Source: JACPNO01 sp963825405 | Lineage (GTDB): Bacteria; Acidobacteriota; Terriglobia; Bryobacterales; Bryobacteraceae | DNA length: 64,000 bases | Reading direction: 5' to 3' | Assembly: GCA_963825405.1 (NCBI GenBank) | Contig: CAWGTB010000005.1 | Span: 496,001 to 560,000, forward strand | Part shown: positions 35,914 to 44,921 of the stretch, piece after piece | How the letters are laid out: every line of letters starts with the position of its first letter | How positions within the stretch are numbered: position 1 is the stretch's first letter | Notes under the pieces: model-generated | The model's database searches: none | Seen by the model: the letters and a program-made list of their open reading frames with translations, nothing else | What the model was told of the DNA's origin: nothing | Position numbers and translations under genes: made by a program

Positions 35914-37536
35914 TCAGCCTTCGATGAAGGTGACTTTGTTGATTTCCTTTAAGGTCGTGATGCCGCGCCGCACTTTTTCGACAGCCGATTCGCGCAAGAA
36001 TGTCATGCCGCCTTCGCGCGCGGCGCGCTTGATTTCCGAAGTCGAGCGCTTATCCAGGATCATCTCGCGGATGCGCTCGCTCAAATCCAGCAGCTCGTGA
36101 ATCGCAGTGCGGCCGCGGAAGCCGGTGCCGCCGCATTCGAAGCAGCCCGCACCTTCGAACATCGGGATATCGCGCCAATCCTTGGGATCGAGACCGCTCT
36201 CCACGATATAAGCATCCGGATACACGATCGGCTTGCGGCAGAATTCGCAGATGATGCGGACCAGGCGCTGCGCCAGAATGCAGTTCAGCGCGGAGACGAA
36301 ATTGTAGGGCTCGACGCCCATGTTCAGAAAGCGGCCCAGCACGTCCAGCACGTTGTTGGCGTGGACGGTGGTGAACACCAGGTGGCCGGTGAGCGCGGAG
36401 TTGATGGCGATCTGCGCGGTCTCCTGATCGCGGATTTCGCCCACCATGATCTTGTCGGGATCGTGGCGCAAAATCGAGCGCAGCCCGCGCGCGAAGGTCA
36501 GCCCTTTTTTCTCGTTGACCGGAATCTGCGTGATGCCCTTGATCTGGTACTCGACCGGATCTTCGATGGTGATGATCTTGTCTTCGTCGTTCTTGATTTC
36601 GCTCAGCGCCGCGTAGAGCGTGGTGGTCTTGCCCGAACCGGTAGGCCCGGTCACCAGCACCATGCCGTACGGCTCCTGAATGTAGCGGCGGAACTTCGTC
36701 AGATCGGCTTCGGAGAATCCCACCACTTCGAGCGAGAGTTTCGAAAACTTCTCGCTCATCGATTCTTTGTCCAGCACGCGCAGCACGGCGTCTTCGCCGT
36801 GAATCGTCGGCATGATGGAGACGCGGAAATCGATCAGACGGCTCTTGTAGCGCACGCGGAAACGGCCGTCCTGCGGCACGCGCCGCTCGGCGATATCCAG
36901 CTCGCTCATGACTTTGATGCGCGAGATGATCGTCGAGTGCCAGTCCTTGGCGATGGGCGCCATGGCATATTGCAGCACGCCGTCGATGCGGTACTTGATG
37001 GCCACTTCCTGATCGCGCGATTCGATGTGAATATCGCTCGCGCGCCGCTCGAGCGCGTTGAAGATCGTGGTGTCCACCAGCTTGATGACCGGCGCGATGT
37101 CGCTGTCCGCCGCAGTCAGCCGGTCGATCGAAAGCGTCTCGTCGGAGTTCTCTTCGTCGGCCACGACATCCAGCGTGAAGCCTTCGGTGACTTCTTCCAG
37201 CACGCGCTGCGACTGCTCGGTCTTCTTCAGCAGTTCGGAAATCTGGGAGAGCGTGGCTACTTTGACGCGCAGCTTCTTGTTGAGCAGCAGCGCCAGCTCG
37301 TCGATCATGTGCAGGTTGCGCGGATCGGCCAGCGCGATATCGAGCGTGCCGTTCTGCGCGTGCAGCGGCACGAAATTGTAGCGGAACATCAGATCGACGG
37401 GAATGGAACGGAACAGCTCGTGATCGATCGCGCCTTCGCGCAGGTCGACGAACTCGCAGCGGTAGCGGCCGGCAAAAGCGCGCGCCTGGGCGGTCTCAGC
37501 GGCGGGATCGATAATTTTTGCGCGGTCGGTTGCCAT
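35914..37536 (-). CDS. GspE/PilB assembly ATPase
   Basis: A 540-aa secretion ATPase. It contains an N-terminal MshE/GspE-N domain (RSIPVDLMFRYNFVPLHAQN), RRASDIHIESRDQEVAIKYR, Walker A VLVTGPTGSGKTTTLYAALS, the Asp box IITIEDPVEYQIKGITQIPV, Walker B DPDKIMVGEIRDQETAQIA and a zinc tetracysteine site (ICEFCRKPI, CFECGGTGFRGRTAIHELL). It powers pilus or pseudopilus extension. It lies between gspF and pilM in one operon. Length and motifs are complete. Confidence 0.96.
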   Translation of the reverse strand: MATDRAKIIDPAAETAQARAFAGRYRCEFVDLREGAIDHELFRSIPVDLMFRYNFVPLHAQNGTLDIALADPRNLHMIDELALLLNKKLRVKVATLSQISELLKKTEQSQRVLEEVTEGFTLDVVADEENSDETLSIDRLTAADSDIAPVIKLVDTTIFNALERRASDIHIESRDQEVAIKYRIDGVLQYAMAPIAKDWHSTIISRIKVMSELDIAERRVPQDGRFRVRYKSRLIDFRVSIMPTIHGEDAVLRVLDKESMSEKFSKLSLEVVGFSEADLTKFRRYIQEPYGMVLVTGPTGSGKTTTLYAALSEIKNDEDKIITIEDPVEYQIKGITQIPVNEKKGLTFARGLRSILRHDPDKIMVGEIRDQETAQIAINSALTGHLVFTTVHANNVLDVLGRFLNMGVEPYNFVSALNCILAQRLVRIICEFCRKPIVYPDAYIVESGLDPKDWRDIPMFEGAGCFECGGTGFRGRTAIHELLDLSERIREMILDKRSTSEIKRAAREGGMTFLRESAVEKVRRGITTLKEINKVTFIEG

Positions 37537-37542
37537 GGGCTC

Positions 37543-38761
37543 CTAGCGGATGGTATCCGCCAACGAAAAGATCGGCAGATACAGAGCAATCAAAACGAAC
37601 GCCACGAACATACCCATGAAAATCATGATGACGGGCTCGATCAGCGAGAGCGCCGCGGTCATGCGCGTATTCACGTCGTCCTCGTAAAACTCGGCCACGC
37701 TGGTCAGCATGACAGGCAGCGCGCCCGTCGATTCGCCGACTTCGATCATGTCGATCGCGAGCGGCGGAAACAGGCCGGTCGCCGTGAGCGAGCCGGAAAG
37801 CGGCTGCCCTTCCCGCACCAGCTTGCCGGCCTTTTCCAGAGAGCGCCGCAGCAGTACGGTGCCGAGCGAATCGGAGGAAGTCTCGAGCGCCTGCACCAGC
37901 GGAATGCCGCCGGTCAGCAGCGTGCTCAGCACGCGCGCGAATTGCGCGACTTGATATTTCAGCCAGATATCGCCCAGCACCGGCGTGCGCATTTTTACCC
38001 AGTCGAGCTTTTCCTTGGCCGATTCCGTCCGCGCCCAAAACATGAACAGAAACCCGCCGGCGATCGCGACGACAAAGGCGAGCAGAACATAATTGCGCGC
38101 CGTCGTGCCCACCGCGATCAGGATCTGCGTGATCGGCGGGCAGTTTTGCCGACATGCTGCTGTAGAGGTCCGCGAAGTTCGGGACCACGTAGGTCACCAG
38201 GAACACCATCAGGCAAGCCACCAGGAAAAGGAGCACCGCCGGATACAGCAGCGACACCATCACTTTCTTCTTCACCGCCAGCGACAGTTTCTGATAGCCG
38301 ATGTAGCGGTCCAGCACTTCGCCGAGGCTGCCGCTTTTCTCGCCGGCCATGACGGAGGTGACGTAAATTTTCGGGAACAGCCCCTGCATGCGAAACGCTT
38401 CCGACAGCATGACGCCGTTGCGGACTTCGTCGCGCACCGCGCGAATGTGCGGACCGAGTTTGGCGTCGGTGAGGCGGTCCGCCAGCAGTTCGAGCGATTT
38501 CAGAATCGGCAGCCCGGCGCGCACCAGGGTGACGAATTGCTGGTTGAAGATCAGGAATTTTTCCAGATTCAGTTTCTTGCGGCGTCCGAAGAAAGGGATC
38601 TCAGCGGCCATGCCTGCAACGGCACGGCGCGGACGAACCGAATACAGCAGGAAGCCCTGCTGCGAAAAGCGTTCGCGGATCTCCGTTTCGGTCGCAGCCT
38701 CGGCCACTTGCTGGTGGATTTCGCCGCGCGTGTCGGCATACTTGAGAACCCACTCGGCCAT
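37543..38761 (-). CDS. GspF/PilC inner membrane platform protein (one frameshift)
   Basis: After MAEWVLKYADTRGEIHQQVA come two repeats of the T2SS-F domain: FLIFNQQFVTLVRAGLPILK with VMAGEKSGSLGEVLDRYI, and VAQFARVLSTLLTGGIPLVQ with MIEVGESTGALPVML. TM segments lie after each repeat. One inserted base near 38148 breaks the frame at SAKLP; corrected, PITQILIAVGTTARNYVL follows, total 405 aa. It is the membrane platform for the GspE/PilB motor, 7 bases from that gene. Confidence 0.93.
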
Positions 38762-38762
38762 T

Positions 38763-39395
38763 TTATTGACCCGCCTCCACGACTTCGGTTCCTGGCGGAA
38801 CGGTGAAGTTGAACAGCTTGTCGGCGACCGGTGGATTGAGGCGCTCGGCGTTGAAGGTGAAATCGAGCACGGAGCCATCCTGCCCGGTGATCTGCAGTTT
38901 TTGGATTTCAAACGCCGGCGTCACCAGGAATTCCACTTTGGAATACGGCAGGTTGGCCGCCTTCGGATCGGCGGTGATCCGGGTGCCCTCAGCTACTGGC
39001 ATAGCTTCGATGTGCTGGAATTCTTTCTCGAAGTTGAGTTTGCCCAGAAGGAACGCCAGCGGCGCGCGCATGTCCTCGGCCTGCTTCAAATTCCCTTTCA
39101 CCACTCGCCCGGAACCGGGCAGGTAGAGGTAAACGATTTTGCCATCCGATACGAAAAGCTTGCCGGCGGGCAAAGAATACTCCCAGCGCATACGCCCGGG
39201 CTTGCGAAGGAACAGCGTTCCAACCTCGGTTTTGGGTGCTCTACCCGCACCGCTATATGTCTCGGAGAATTGGACTTGCAGTGATTGCGCCTGGTTGTAG
39301 CGGGATTCCAAAGTCTTCAAAATCGGAAACTTCGGAGCGTCGGCCGCACCTGCTGACACAATCAGCGCGAGCAAAGCGGGGGTAAGGCGTGTCAC
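38763..39395 (-). CDS. lolA: LolA-like outer membrane lipoprotein carrier
   Basis: A 210-aa secreted protein: signal peptide MTRLTPALLALIVSAGAADA, then LESRYNQAQSLQVQFSETYS, GTLFLRKPGRMRWEYSLPAG, GKIVYLYLPGSGRVVKGNL and a final strand FNFTVPPGTEVVEAGQ. This is the LolA half-barrel that ferries lipoproteins across the periplasm. It heads the pil/gsp operon, 1 base before gspF, which may tie delivery of a pilotin or other lipoprotein to assembly of the machine. Confidence 0.88.
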   Translation of the reverse strand: MTRLTPALLALIVSAGAADAPKFPILKTLESRYNQAQSLQVQFSETYSGAGRAPKTEVGTLFLRKPGRMRWEYSLPAGKLFVSDGKIVYLYLPGSGRVVKGNLKQAEDMRAPLAFLLGKLNFEKEFQHIEAMPVAEGTRITADPKAANLPYSKVEFLVTPAFEIQKLQITGQDGSVLDFTFNAERLNPPVADKLFNFTVPPGTEVVEAGQ

Positions 39396-39440
39396 AAAGA
39401 TTTAGACGCCTGCGACCGCGGTAACGTGGAAGTTAAGAAC

Positions 39441-39494
39441 GGGCCGGGTTTGAAACCCTCCCCCTAATGGGTTCTTGGGTTTTCAAACCCGCCC
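39441..39494. repeat. Two degenerate palindromic elements (GGGCGGGTTT family)
   Basis: The first, GGGCCGGGTTTGAAACCC, and the second, GGGTTTTCAAACCCGCCC, lie between lolA and tRNA-Arg. They are diverged copies of the palindrome seen at 27452 and 53617. Confidence 0.65.
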
Positions 39495-39517
39495 TCGACT
39501 ACTACATTTATAAAATC

Positions 39518-39594
39518 TGGTAGGGACGGGCAGATTCGAACTGCCGACCTGTCGCTTAGGAGGCGACCGCTCTATCCATCTGAGCTACGTCCCC
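39518..39594 (-). tRNA. tRNA-Arg (anticodon CCT), CCA encoded
   Basis: The minus strand begins GGGGACGTAGCTCAGATGG, has the anticodon stem-loop GTCGC CTCCTAA GCGAC (anticodon CCT, reading AGG) and the T arm GCAGTTCGAATCTGC, and ends with A plus an encoded CCA. Total 77 nt; the first acceptor pair is G-U. Its first 10 bases overlap the 3' end of purD. Confidence 0.95.
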
Positions 39595-40836
39595 GAGACC
39601 ACTTTATTGTAACGTCGAAGGCCTTTACGGCCAATATCCCGACGGTAATGCATGCCTTGAAACTCGATTTTGGCCGCCGCGGCATAGACTCGATCGATCG
39701 CGCCGGCGAGATCATCTCCCGACGCCGTGACACCAAGCACCCGGCCACCGGCAGTTTCGAGCCCGCGAGCGCCCTGCCTAGTCCCCGCGTGAAATACGGT
39801 TGCACCGGCGGCTTCAGCCTGGTCTATCCCAGTGATCGGTCGCCCGGTCGGGTACGAACCGGGGTAGCCTTCCGACGCCAGCACCACACACACGGACGGC
39901 CCGGATTTCCAGGCGAGTTTGTGTTCAGCGAGTTCCCCATGCGCGAGCGCCGCCAGCACAGGCGCCAGATCGGAATCCAGACGGTGCATCAGCGGCTGCG
40001 TCTCAGGATCGCCCATCCTGACATTGAACTCCAGCACTTTGGGACCGTCGGCGGTCATCATCAGGCCGGCGTAGAGAAAACCCGTGAAGCCGGTAGCGGC
40101 GACCGTCGGCCGGATGACGGTGTCGAGAATCATGGACGAATCGCTTTCACTCAAGATGCGACCGTCGCAATACGCGCCCATGCCGCCAGTGTTGGGCCCG
40201 GTGTCGCCATCATTCACGGCTTTGTGATCTTGCGTGGGCGCGAGCGGAATCACATCGCGCCCATCGCACAACGCGATGAAGCTGACTTCTTCGCCGACGA
40301 GGTATTCTTCAATCACGAGGCGGTTGCCGAGCGAATCCAGCGCGCCATCGGCTTCGGCTTGATCCGTGAGCGATGACAACTCCCTTCCCGGCCGCCAAGC
40401 CGTCGGCTTTCAAAACTACGGGAAATGAAAAACGCGCCAGCGCACGGCGGGCGTCCTCGCGATTGGCGACCAGCGCCGACGCCGCAGTCGGAATGTGCAG
40501 GCGCTCGAAGAATTGCTTGGCGAAAATTTTGCTGCCTTCGAGACGCGCAGCTTCCGCCGTGGGTCCGACGATGGCGCGGCCTGCCTGGCGAAAAGCATCC
40601 ACCACGCCGGCAACCAGCGGGGCTTCGGGTCCAACTACCGTGAGATCGGCGCGCGCGGCTTCGGCGATGGCGAGATAGGTCGCAGGCGCTCCATCGCCGG
40701 CCGAAACGCATTCCGTGCAGCGCGCGATGCCCGGATTGCCGGGCGCCGCGTAAACTCGTTCTACTTCGGGCGACTGCGCCAGTTTCCAGGCAAGCGCGTG
40801 TTCGCGGCCGCCGCCGCCGATGACCAGGATCCGCAT
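39585..40836 (-). CDS. purD: Phosphoribosylamine-glycine ligase (one frameshift)
   Basis: An ATP-grasp enzyme of purine synthesis. MRILVIGGGGREHALAWKLA, VVGPEAPLVAGVVDAFR, FPVVLKADGLAAGKGVVIA, FIALCDGRDVIPLAPTQDHK, GDTGPNTGGMGAYC and VLEFNVRMGDPETQPLM are all diagnostic. One inserted base near 40374 separates the two halves; corrected length is 416 aa. The ending RRYNKVVSGT uses a TAG stop that is bases 8-10 of the downstream tRNA-Arg. It is divergent from mnmG with 19 bases between. Confidence 0.95.
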
Positions 40837-40855
40837 TCCGCTACAATCATAACGA

Positions 40856-42670
40856 ATGGCGGAAAAATACGACGTAGTAGTTGTGGGCGCGGGCCACGCC
40901 GGTTGCGAGGCGGCCCGGGCCTGCGCGCGCATGGGCCTCAAGACCGCCATGGTCACGATGAATCTGGATTTGATTGCCCAGATGTCGTGCAATCCCGCGA
41001 TTGGCGGCATCGCCAAGGGACACCTGGTGCGCGAGATCGACGCGCTCGGCGGCGTGATGGGCGAGATCACTGACGCAACCGGAATCCAGTTCCGTCTGTT
41101 GAATACCAGCCGCGGTCCGGCGGTGTGGTCGCCGCGCGCGCAGTGCGACAAGAAACTGTACCGGACGCGCATGAAAGAAGTGCTGGAGCGCGAGCCGAAT
41201 CTGCGTATCAAGCAAGCCGAAGTTGCCGAACTGCTGATGGAGAGCGGGGCGGGGAAGAGTAAAAGAGTTTCAGGTGTGAAACTCCGTGATGGCCGTGAAA
41301 TCCACGCCGGTGCGGTGATCATCACTACCGGAACTTTTCTGAATGGCCTGGCGCACGTCGGCGAGATGACCTATAGCTGCGGGCGCAACGGCGAAGCGCC
41401 TTCGCAACTCCTGGGCGACCAGCTCCGCAGTTTGGGTCTCGCCTGGACACGTTTGAAAACCGGAACACCGCCGCGCCTCGATGGCCGGACGATCGATTGG
41501 TCGCGCTTCGAACCGCAGCAGGGCGATGCCGAGCCGACGCCTTTTTCATTTCTGACCGACAAAATCGACCGGCCGCAAATCGCCTGTCACATCGGCCACA
41601 CGACCGACGAAACCAAACGCATTCTGCAGGAGAGCATCGCGCGCTCACCGCTGTACAGCGGCCAGATTTCGGGCGTAGGCCCGCGGTACTGCCCGTCGAT
41701 CGAAGACAAGATCGTCAAATTTCCGGACAAAGCAACTCACCAGATTTTCCTCGAGCCGGAAGGCCTCGACACCAACGAAGTGTACGTGAACGGCATGTCG
41801 ACCAGCATGCCGATCGATGTTCAGACGGCGGTAGTGGCATCGATTCCCGGACTGGAGGCGGCCGAGATGATCCGCCCTGGCTACGCGATCGAATACGATG
41901 CTATCGACCCGCGCGAATTGGAGCACACGCTGGAGGTGAAGGCGATTCGCGGGCTGTTTCTGGCCGGACAAATCAACGGGACATCCGGTTATGAGGAGGC
42001 AGGCTGCCAGGGCCTCATCGCGGGGATGAACGCTGGGTGCAATTTGAGCGGACGCAGCCCAGTAATGATCGGGCGAACCGAGGGCTACACCGGCATTCTG
42101 ATTGATGATCTGGTGACGAAAGGTGCCGATGAGCCTTACCGCATGTTCACCTCACGGGCGGAATTCAGGTTACACCTGCGCATCGACAATGCCGATGAAC
42201 GATTGACACCTCTCGGCCGACGCGCAGGTCTAGTGACGGATGAGCGCTGGGAGCTGTTTACTGCAAAGCAGGAGCAGAAGGTGCGCCTTATGAGCGCGTT
42301 ACAAAGCCATCGCTTCGGCGCGTGGCTGAAGAGGCCGGAAGCCAGGATCGCAGAAATTGGCCCCTGGCTGTGGGAAATATTGGGTGACGATCCTGTCCGG
42401 GGCTTGCTTACAACTGTCGAAACTGAGACCAAATATGCAGGGTACATCGCACAGCAGGAGCGACAGATCGAGCGCCTCAAGAAAGCCGAATTCCGCCAGA
42501 TTCCCGGTGAATTCTCGTTTCGAGGCATTCCGGGCCTTTCGCGTGAGATTGGCGAGAAACTGGAGCGCGTCCAACCGACAACCCTGGGCCAGGCTGGCAG
42601 AATTCCCGGAGTGACTCCTGCCGCCGTCGCTATCCTCGATGTTTATTTGAGCCTGGCTCGTGTTTGCTGA
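40856..42670 (+). CDS. mnmG: tRNA uridine 5-carboxymethylaminomethyl modification enzyme MnmG
   Basis: A 604-aa FAD enzyme that with MnmE modifies U34 of tRNAs. DVVVVGAGHAGCEAARACAR is the FAD-binding loop, followed by MSCNPAIGGIAKGHLVREID, TGTFLNGLAHVG, GLFLAGQINGTSGYEEAGCQ and FTSRAEFRLHLRIDNADERL. The C-terminal helical domain ends ILDVYLSLARVC. The frame is intact. It is followed by rsmG with an 11-base overlap and then parAB, the standard origin-proximal order. Confidence 0.97.
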   Translation: MAEKYDVVVVGAGHAGCEAARACARMGLKTAMVTMNLDLIAQMSCNPAIGGIAKGHLVREIDALGGVMGEITDATGIQFRLLNTSRGPAVWSPRAQCDKKLYRTRMKEVLEREPNLRIKQAEVAELLMESGAGKSKRVSGVKLRDGREIHAGAVIITTGTFLNGLAHVGEMTYSCGRNGEAPSQLLGDQLRSLGLAWTRLKTGTPPRLDGRTIDWSRFEPQQGDAEPTPFSFLTDKIDRPQIACHIGHTTDETKRILQESIARSPLYSGQISGVGPRYCPSIEDKIVKFPDKATHQIFLEPEGLDTNEVYVNGMSTSMPIDVQTAVVASIPGLEAAEMIRPGYAIEYDAIDPRELEHTLEVKAIRGLFLAGQINGTSGYEEAGCQGLIAGMNAGCNLSGRSPVMIGRTEGYTGILIDDLVTKGADEPYRMFTSRAEFRLHLRIDNADERLTPLGRRAGLVTDERWELFTAKQEQKVRLMSALQSHRFGAWLKRPEARIAEIGPWLWEILGDDPVRGLLTTVETETKYAGYIAQQERQIERLKKAEFRQIPGEFSFRGIPGLSREIGEKLERVQPTTLGQAGRIPGVTPAAVAILDVYLSLARVC

Positions 42671-43238
42671 GATTCTGAGAGCCAAAACCCAGGGCTTCGT
42701 TGAGCTGTCTGCATCGCAAATCCATCTGCTCGAAAAACACTTTTTGCTGCTGCAGCGCTGGAATCAAAGGCTGAACCTGACTTCGTTGAAGAGTCCTGAA
42801 GAGATCGTGGAGCGTCATTATGCTGAATCGCTTTTTTTGGGCGCTCACCTGCCCAGCGGTCATCTGAATATTGCCGACATCGGCTCAGGCGCCGGATTTC
42901 CCGGGATTCCCGTGGCCGCACTGCGGCCAGAATGCGCAATTGCTCTTGTGGAGTCGCATCAACGCAAGAGCGTTTTCCTGCGCGAAGTAACGCGAGATCT
43001 GTCGAATGTGAAGGTTTCTGCCGAAAGAATTGAAGAGGTGGAAGGGAAGTTCGATTGGGCAGTCTCGCGAGCAGTCAAGTTCGAGGACATTGAGAAAGCC
43101 GTATTTGCGAAGGCGAAACATATCGGCTTATTAGCAGGGGATGCGTCGCCTAGTCACCGCTGTTTCACGTGGAACGAGCCGGTTCGCTTACCTTGGGGCC
43201 AACAGCGGTTTTTGTGGATTGGAGCCCGTTCCACGTGA
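42660..43238 (+). CDS. rsmG: 16S rRNA m7G527 methyltransferase RsmG
   Basis: A 192-aa methyltransferase. It contains HFLLLQRWNQRLNLTSLKSP, ERHYAESLFLG, the SAM motif NIADIGSGAGFPGIPVAALR, ALVESHQRKSVFLREV and a terminal region with WAVSRAVKFED. It starts at GTG and overlaps mnmG. The last 80 bases contain the first parS-like site and most of the second, so the coding end is constrained by partition sites. Confidence 0.93.
   Translation: MFAEILRAKTQGFVELSASQIHLLEKHFLLLQRWNQRLNLTSLKSPEEIVERHYAESLFLGAHLPSGHLNIADIGSGAGFPGIPVAALRPECAIALVESHQRKSVFLREVTRDLSNVKVSAERIEEVEGKFDWAVSRAVKFEDIEKAVFAKAKHIGLLAGDASPSHRCFTWNEPVRLPWGQQRFLWIGARST
43161..43176 (+). promoter_or_regulatory. parS: parS-like centromere site 1
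   Basis: TGTTTCACGTGGAACG matches the widely conserved chromosomal parS palindrome TGTTTCACGTGAAACA at 14 of 16 positions. It is located inside the 3' part of rsmG, just before parAB, and should be bound by the ParB encoded here. Confidence 0.88.
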
Positions 43239-43242
43239 AACA
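43227..43242 (-). promoter_or_regulatory. parS: parS-like centromere site 2
   Basis: CGTTCCACGTGAAACA is the exact reverse complement of site 1, 66 bases away. It crosses the rsmG stop and lies just upstream of parA, so ParB binding could also influence parAB transcription. Confidence 0.88.
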
Positions 43243-43263
43243 ACTGTGCTAGCATGGACGAAA

Positions 43264-44058
43264 TTGGGAAGAGTAATCGCCGTCACCAACCAAAAGGGCG
43301 GTGTGGGCAAGACCACAACTGCAATCAATCTAGCTGCTGCCCTTGCAGCCAGCGAACTCCGCGTTCTCGTTGTTGATTCGGATCCCCAAGGGAATGCCAC
43401 CACAGGCCTTGGCATTCGTAAAGATCACGGCAAGCCAACGCTTTATGATGTGCTTTTAGGGAACGCCGACATTCGCGATGCGATTCTTAGCACAGAATTC
43501 GACGGCCTGGATTTGGTTCCCGCCGACAAGAACCTTGTTGGGGCAAATATTGAACTCGTCCAGGCGCAAGCCCGCGAATTCCGTCTGCGCAGCAAACTGA
43601 CTCAAGTTCAGAACGACTACAGCTTCATTCTAATAGATTGTCCGCCAGCCCTCGATCTGCTGACCGTGAACGCTCTAGTCGCCGCCAACTCCGCGCTGAT
43701 TCCCATTCAGTGCGAATTCTTCGCGTTGGAAGGAGTCTCCGAGCTCCTGGACACCATTGAGCGTCTGCGCGAATCCCTGCATCACGACCTCAAAATTGAG
43801 GGAATCCTGTTGACAATGTTCGATGACCGGACCAATCTAACCCGCCAGGTCGCCGCTGACCTGAAAGAGTTTTTCTCCGGTGACTTGTTGGAAACCGTCA
43901 TCCCGCGAAGCGTGCGCCTAGCGGAAGCTCCCAGCCACGGAAAGTCGATTCTGAGCTACGACATTCGCTCGAGAGGCGCGGAGAGCTACATCAAACTCGC
44001 TAAGGAGATTTTGGATCGTGAGCAAACCTCAAGAACTACCGCGCAGGGCTCTCGGTAG
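43264..44058 (+). CDS. parA: Chromosome partitioning ATPase ParA/Soj
   Basis: A 264-aa deviant Walker ATPase: GRVIAVTNQKGGVGKTTTAI, RVLVVDSDPQGNATTGLGI, SFILIDCPPALDLLTVNALV and EFFALEGVSELLDTIERLRE. I choose TTG at 43264, which gives the usual start MGRVIAVTNQK; GTG at 43246 would add six residues. The gene overlaps parB by 41 bases. It moves ParB-parS complexes during segregation. Confidence 0.94.
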   Translation: MGRVIAVTNQKGGVGKTTTAINLAAALAASELRVLVVDSDPQGNATTGLGIRKDHGKPTLYDVLLGNADIRDAILSTEFDGLDLVPADKNLVGANIELVQAQAREFRLRSKLTQVQNDYSFILIDCPPALDLLTVNALVAANSALIPIQCEFFALEGVSELLDTIERLRESLHHDLKIEGILLTMFDDRTNLTRQVAADLKEFFSGDLLETVIPRSVRLAEAPSHGKSILSYDIRSRGAESYIKLAKEILDREQTSRTTAQGSR

Positions 44059-44914
44059 AGGGCTCAACACGCTGCTGCCATCACGGGCGCAGGCCCCGGC
44101 CGCGGCTACCGCGCAGACGGTGGAAGACAACGTCACTCATTTGGCAATAGATCAAATCGATCCCAACCCGGTTCAACCAAGGCGCATCTTCCAGAACGAG
44201 GCGCTCGAGCAGCTAGCCCAATCGATCCGTCTTCATGGCATTATTCAGCCGTTGGTAGTCCGCCGACATGGCGGCCGATACCAATTAGTTGCGGGTGAAA
44301 GGCGGTGGCGTGCGGCGCGTCTGGCGGAACTTCACGAAGTCCCAGCCGTGGTTCAGGACATCTCCGACGACCGCCTGCTCGAGATCACCCTCATCGAGAA
44401 CGTCCAGCGCGAAGATCTCAATGCGATCGAACTGGCACTCGCGTTCGACCGAATGGCGCGCGAGCTGGATCTAAGTCATGACGAAATCGGCCGCCGAACC
44501 AGCAAAGACAGAAGTACGGTTGCAAACGCAATCCGACTTTTGCAGCTTCCGCCAGACGTCCAACAACTGGTAGCAGAGCGCCGACTCTCTGGCGGTCACG
44601 CCCGCTGTCTGCTGAGCCTTCCTGATGAGGAAATGCAGCGTAGGGTAGCTGAAAAAGTCGTAGCCCAAGGCTTATCGGTCCGCCAGTTGGAGCGCCTCAC
44701 CAAGCGCATGACCGAATCCCGCGAAACTACGGATGCAGTAGACCCAATCGATCCCAATGTAAAAGCGGCCATCGAAGAAATGGAGCGTGTACTGGGAACC
44801 AAAGTTCGTGTTGTGGAAAAAGCCGCTAACCGAGGGCGAATTGAGATCGATTACTATACGTCGGATGACCTGGATCGCATTTATTCCGCCATCGTTAAAG
44901 ACACCACTATATAG
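44018..44914 (+). CDS. parB: Chromosome partitioning protein ParB/Spo0J
   Basis: A 298-aa protein. It has the N-terminal ParA-stimulating tail RRALGRGLNTLLPS, the CTPase region IRLHGIIQPLVVRRHGGRYQ with LVAGERRWRAARLAEL and LIENVQREDLNAIE, the helix-turn-helix IGRRTSKDRSTVANAIRLLQ and a C-terminal dimer domain (GRIEIDYYTSDDLDRIYSAI). It binds parS, loads as a CTP-dependent clamp and partners ParA. It starts at GTG inside parA. Confidence 0.95.
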   Translation: MSKPQELPRRALGRGLNTLLPSRAQAPAAATAQTVEDNVTHLAIDQIDPNPVQPRRIFQNEALEQLAQSIRLHGIIQPLVVRRHGGRYQLVAGERRWRAARLAELHEVPAVVQDISDDRLLEITLIENVQREDLNAIELALAFDRMARELDLSHDEIGRRTSKDRSTVANAIRLLQLPPDVQQLVAERRLSGGHARCLLSLPDEEMQRRVAEKVVAQGLSVRQLERLTKRMTESRETTDAVDPIDPNVKAAIEEMERVLGTKVRVVEKAANRGRIEIDYYTSDDLDRIYSAIVKDTTI

Positions 44915-44921
44915 TGGTGTC
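44900..44921. terminator. Perfect 22-base palindrome at convergent parB / MerR-gene ends
   Basis: Each arm is GACACCACTAT, and the palindrome holds the parB stop codon. The stop of the convergent regulator gene starts at its last base. With flanking T-rich sequence (CTATTTC) it could work as a weak bidirectional terminator or as a protein-binding site. Confidence 0.55.

Noticed and set aside
36097..38352. Plus-strand frame of 751 codons opposite gspE and gspF
   Set aside because: The product is a run of Arg, His, Asp, Gln and Ala without domains and covers two well-conserved genes on the other strand. It is a high-GC shadow.
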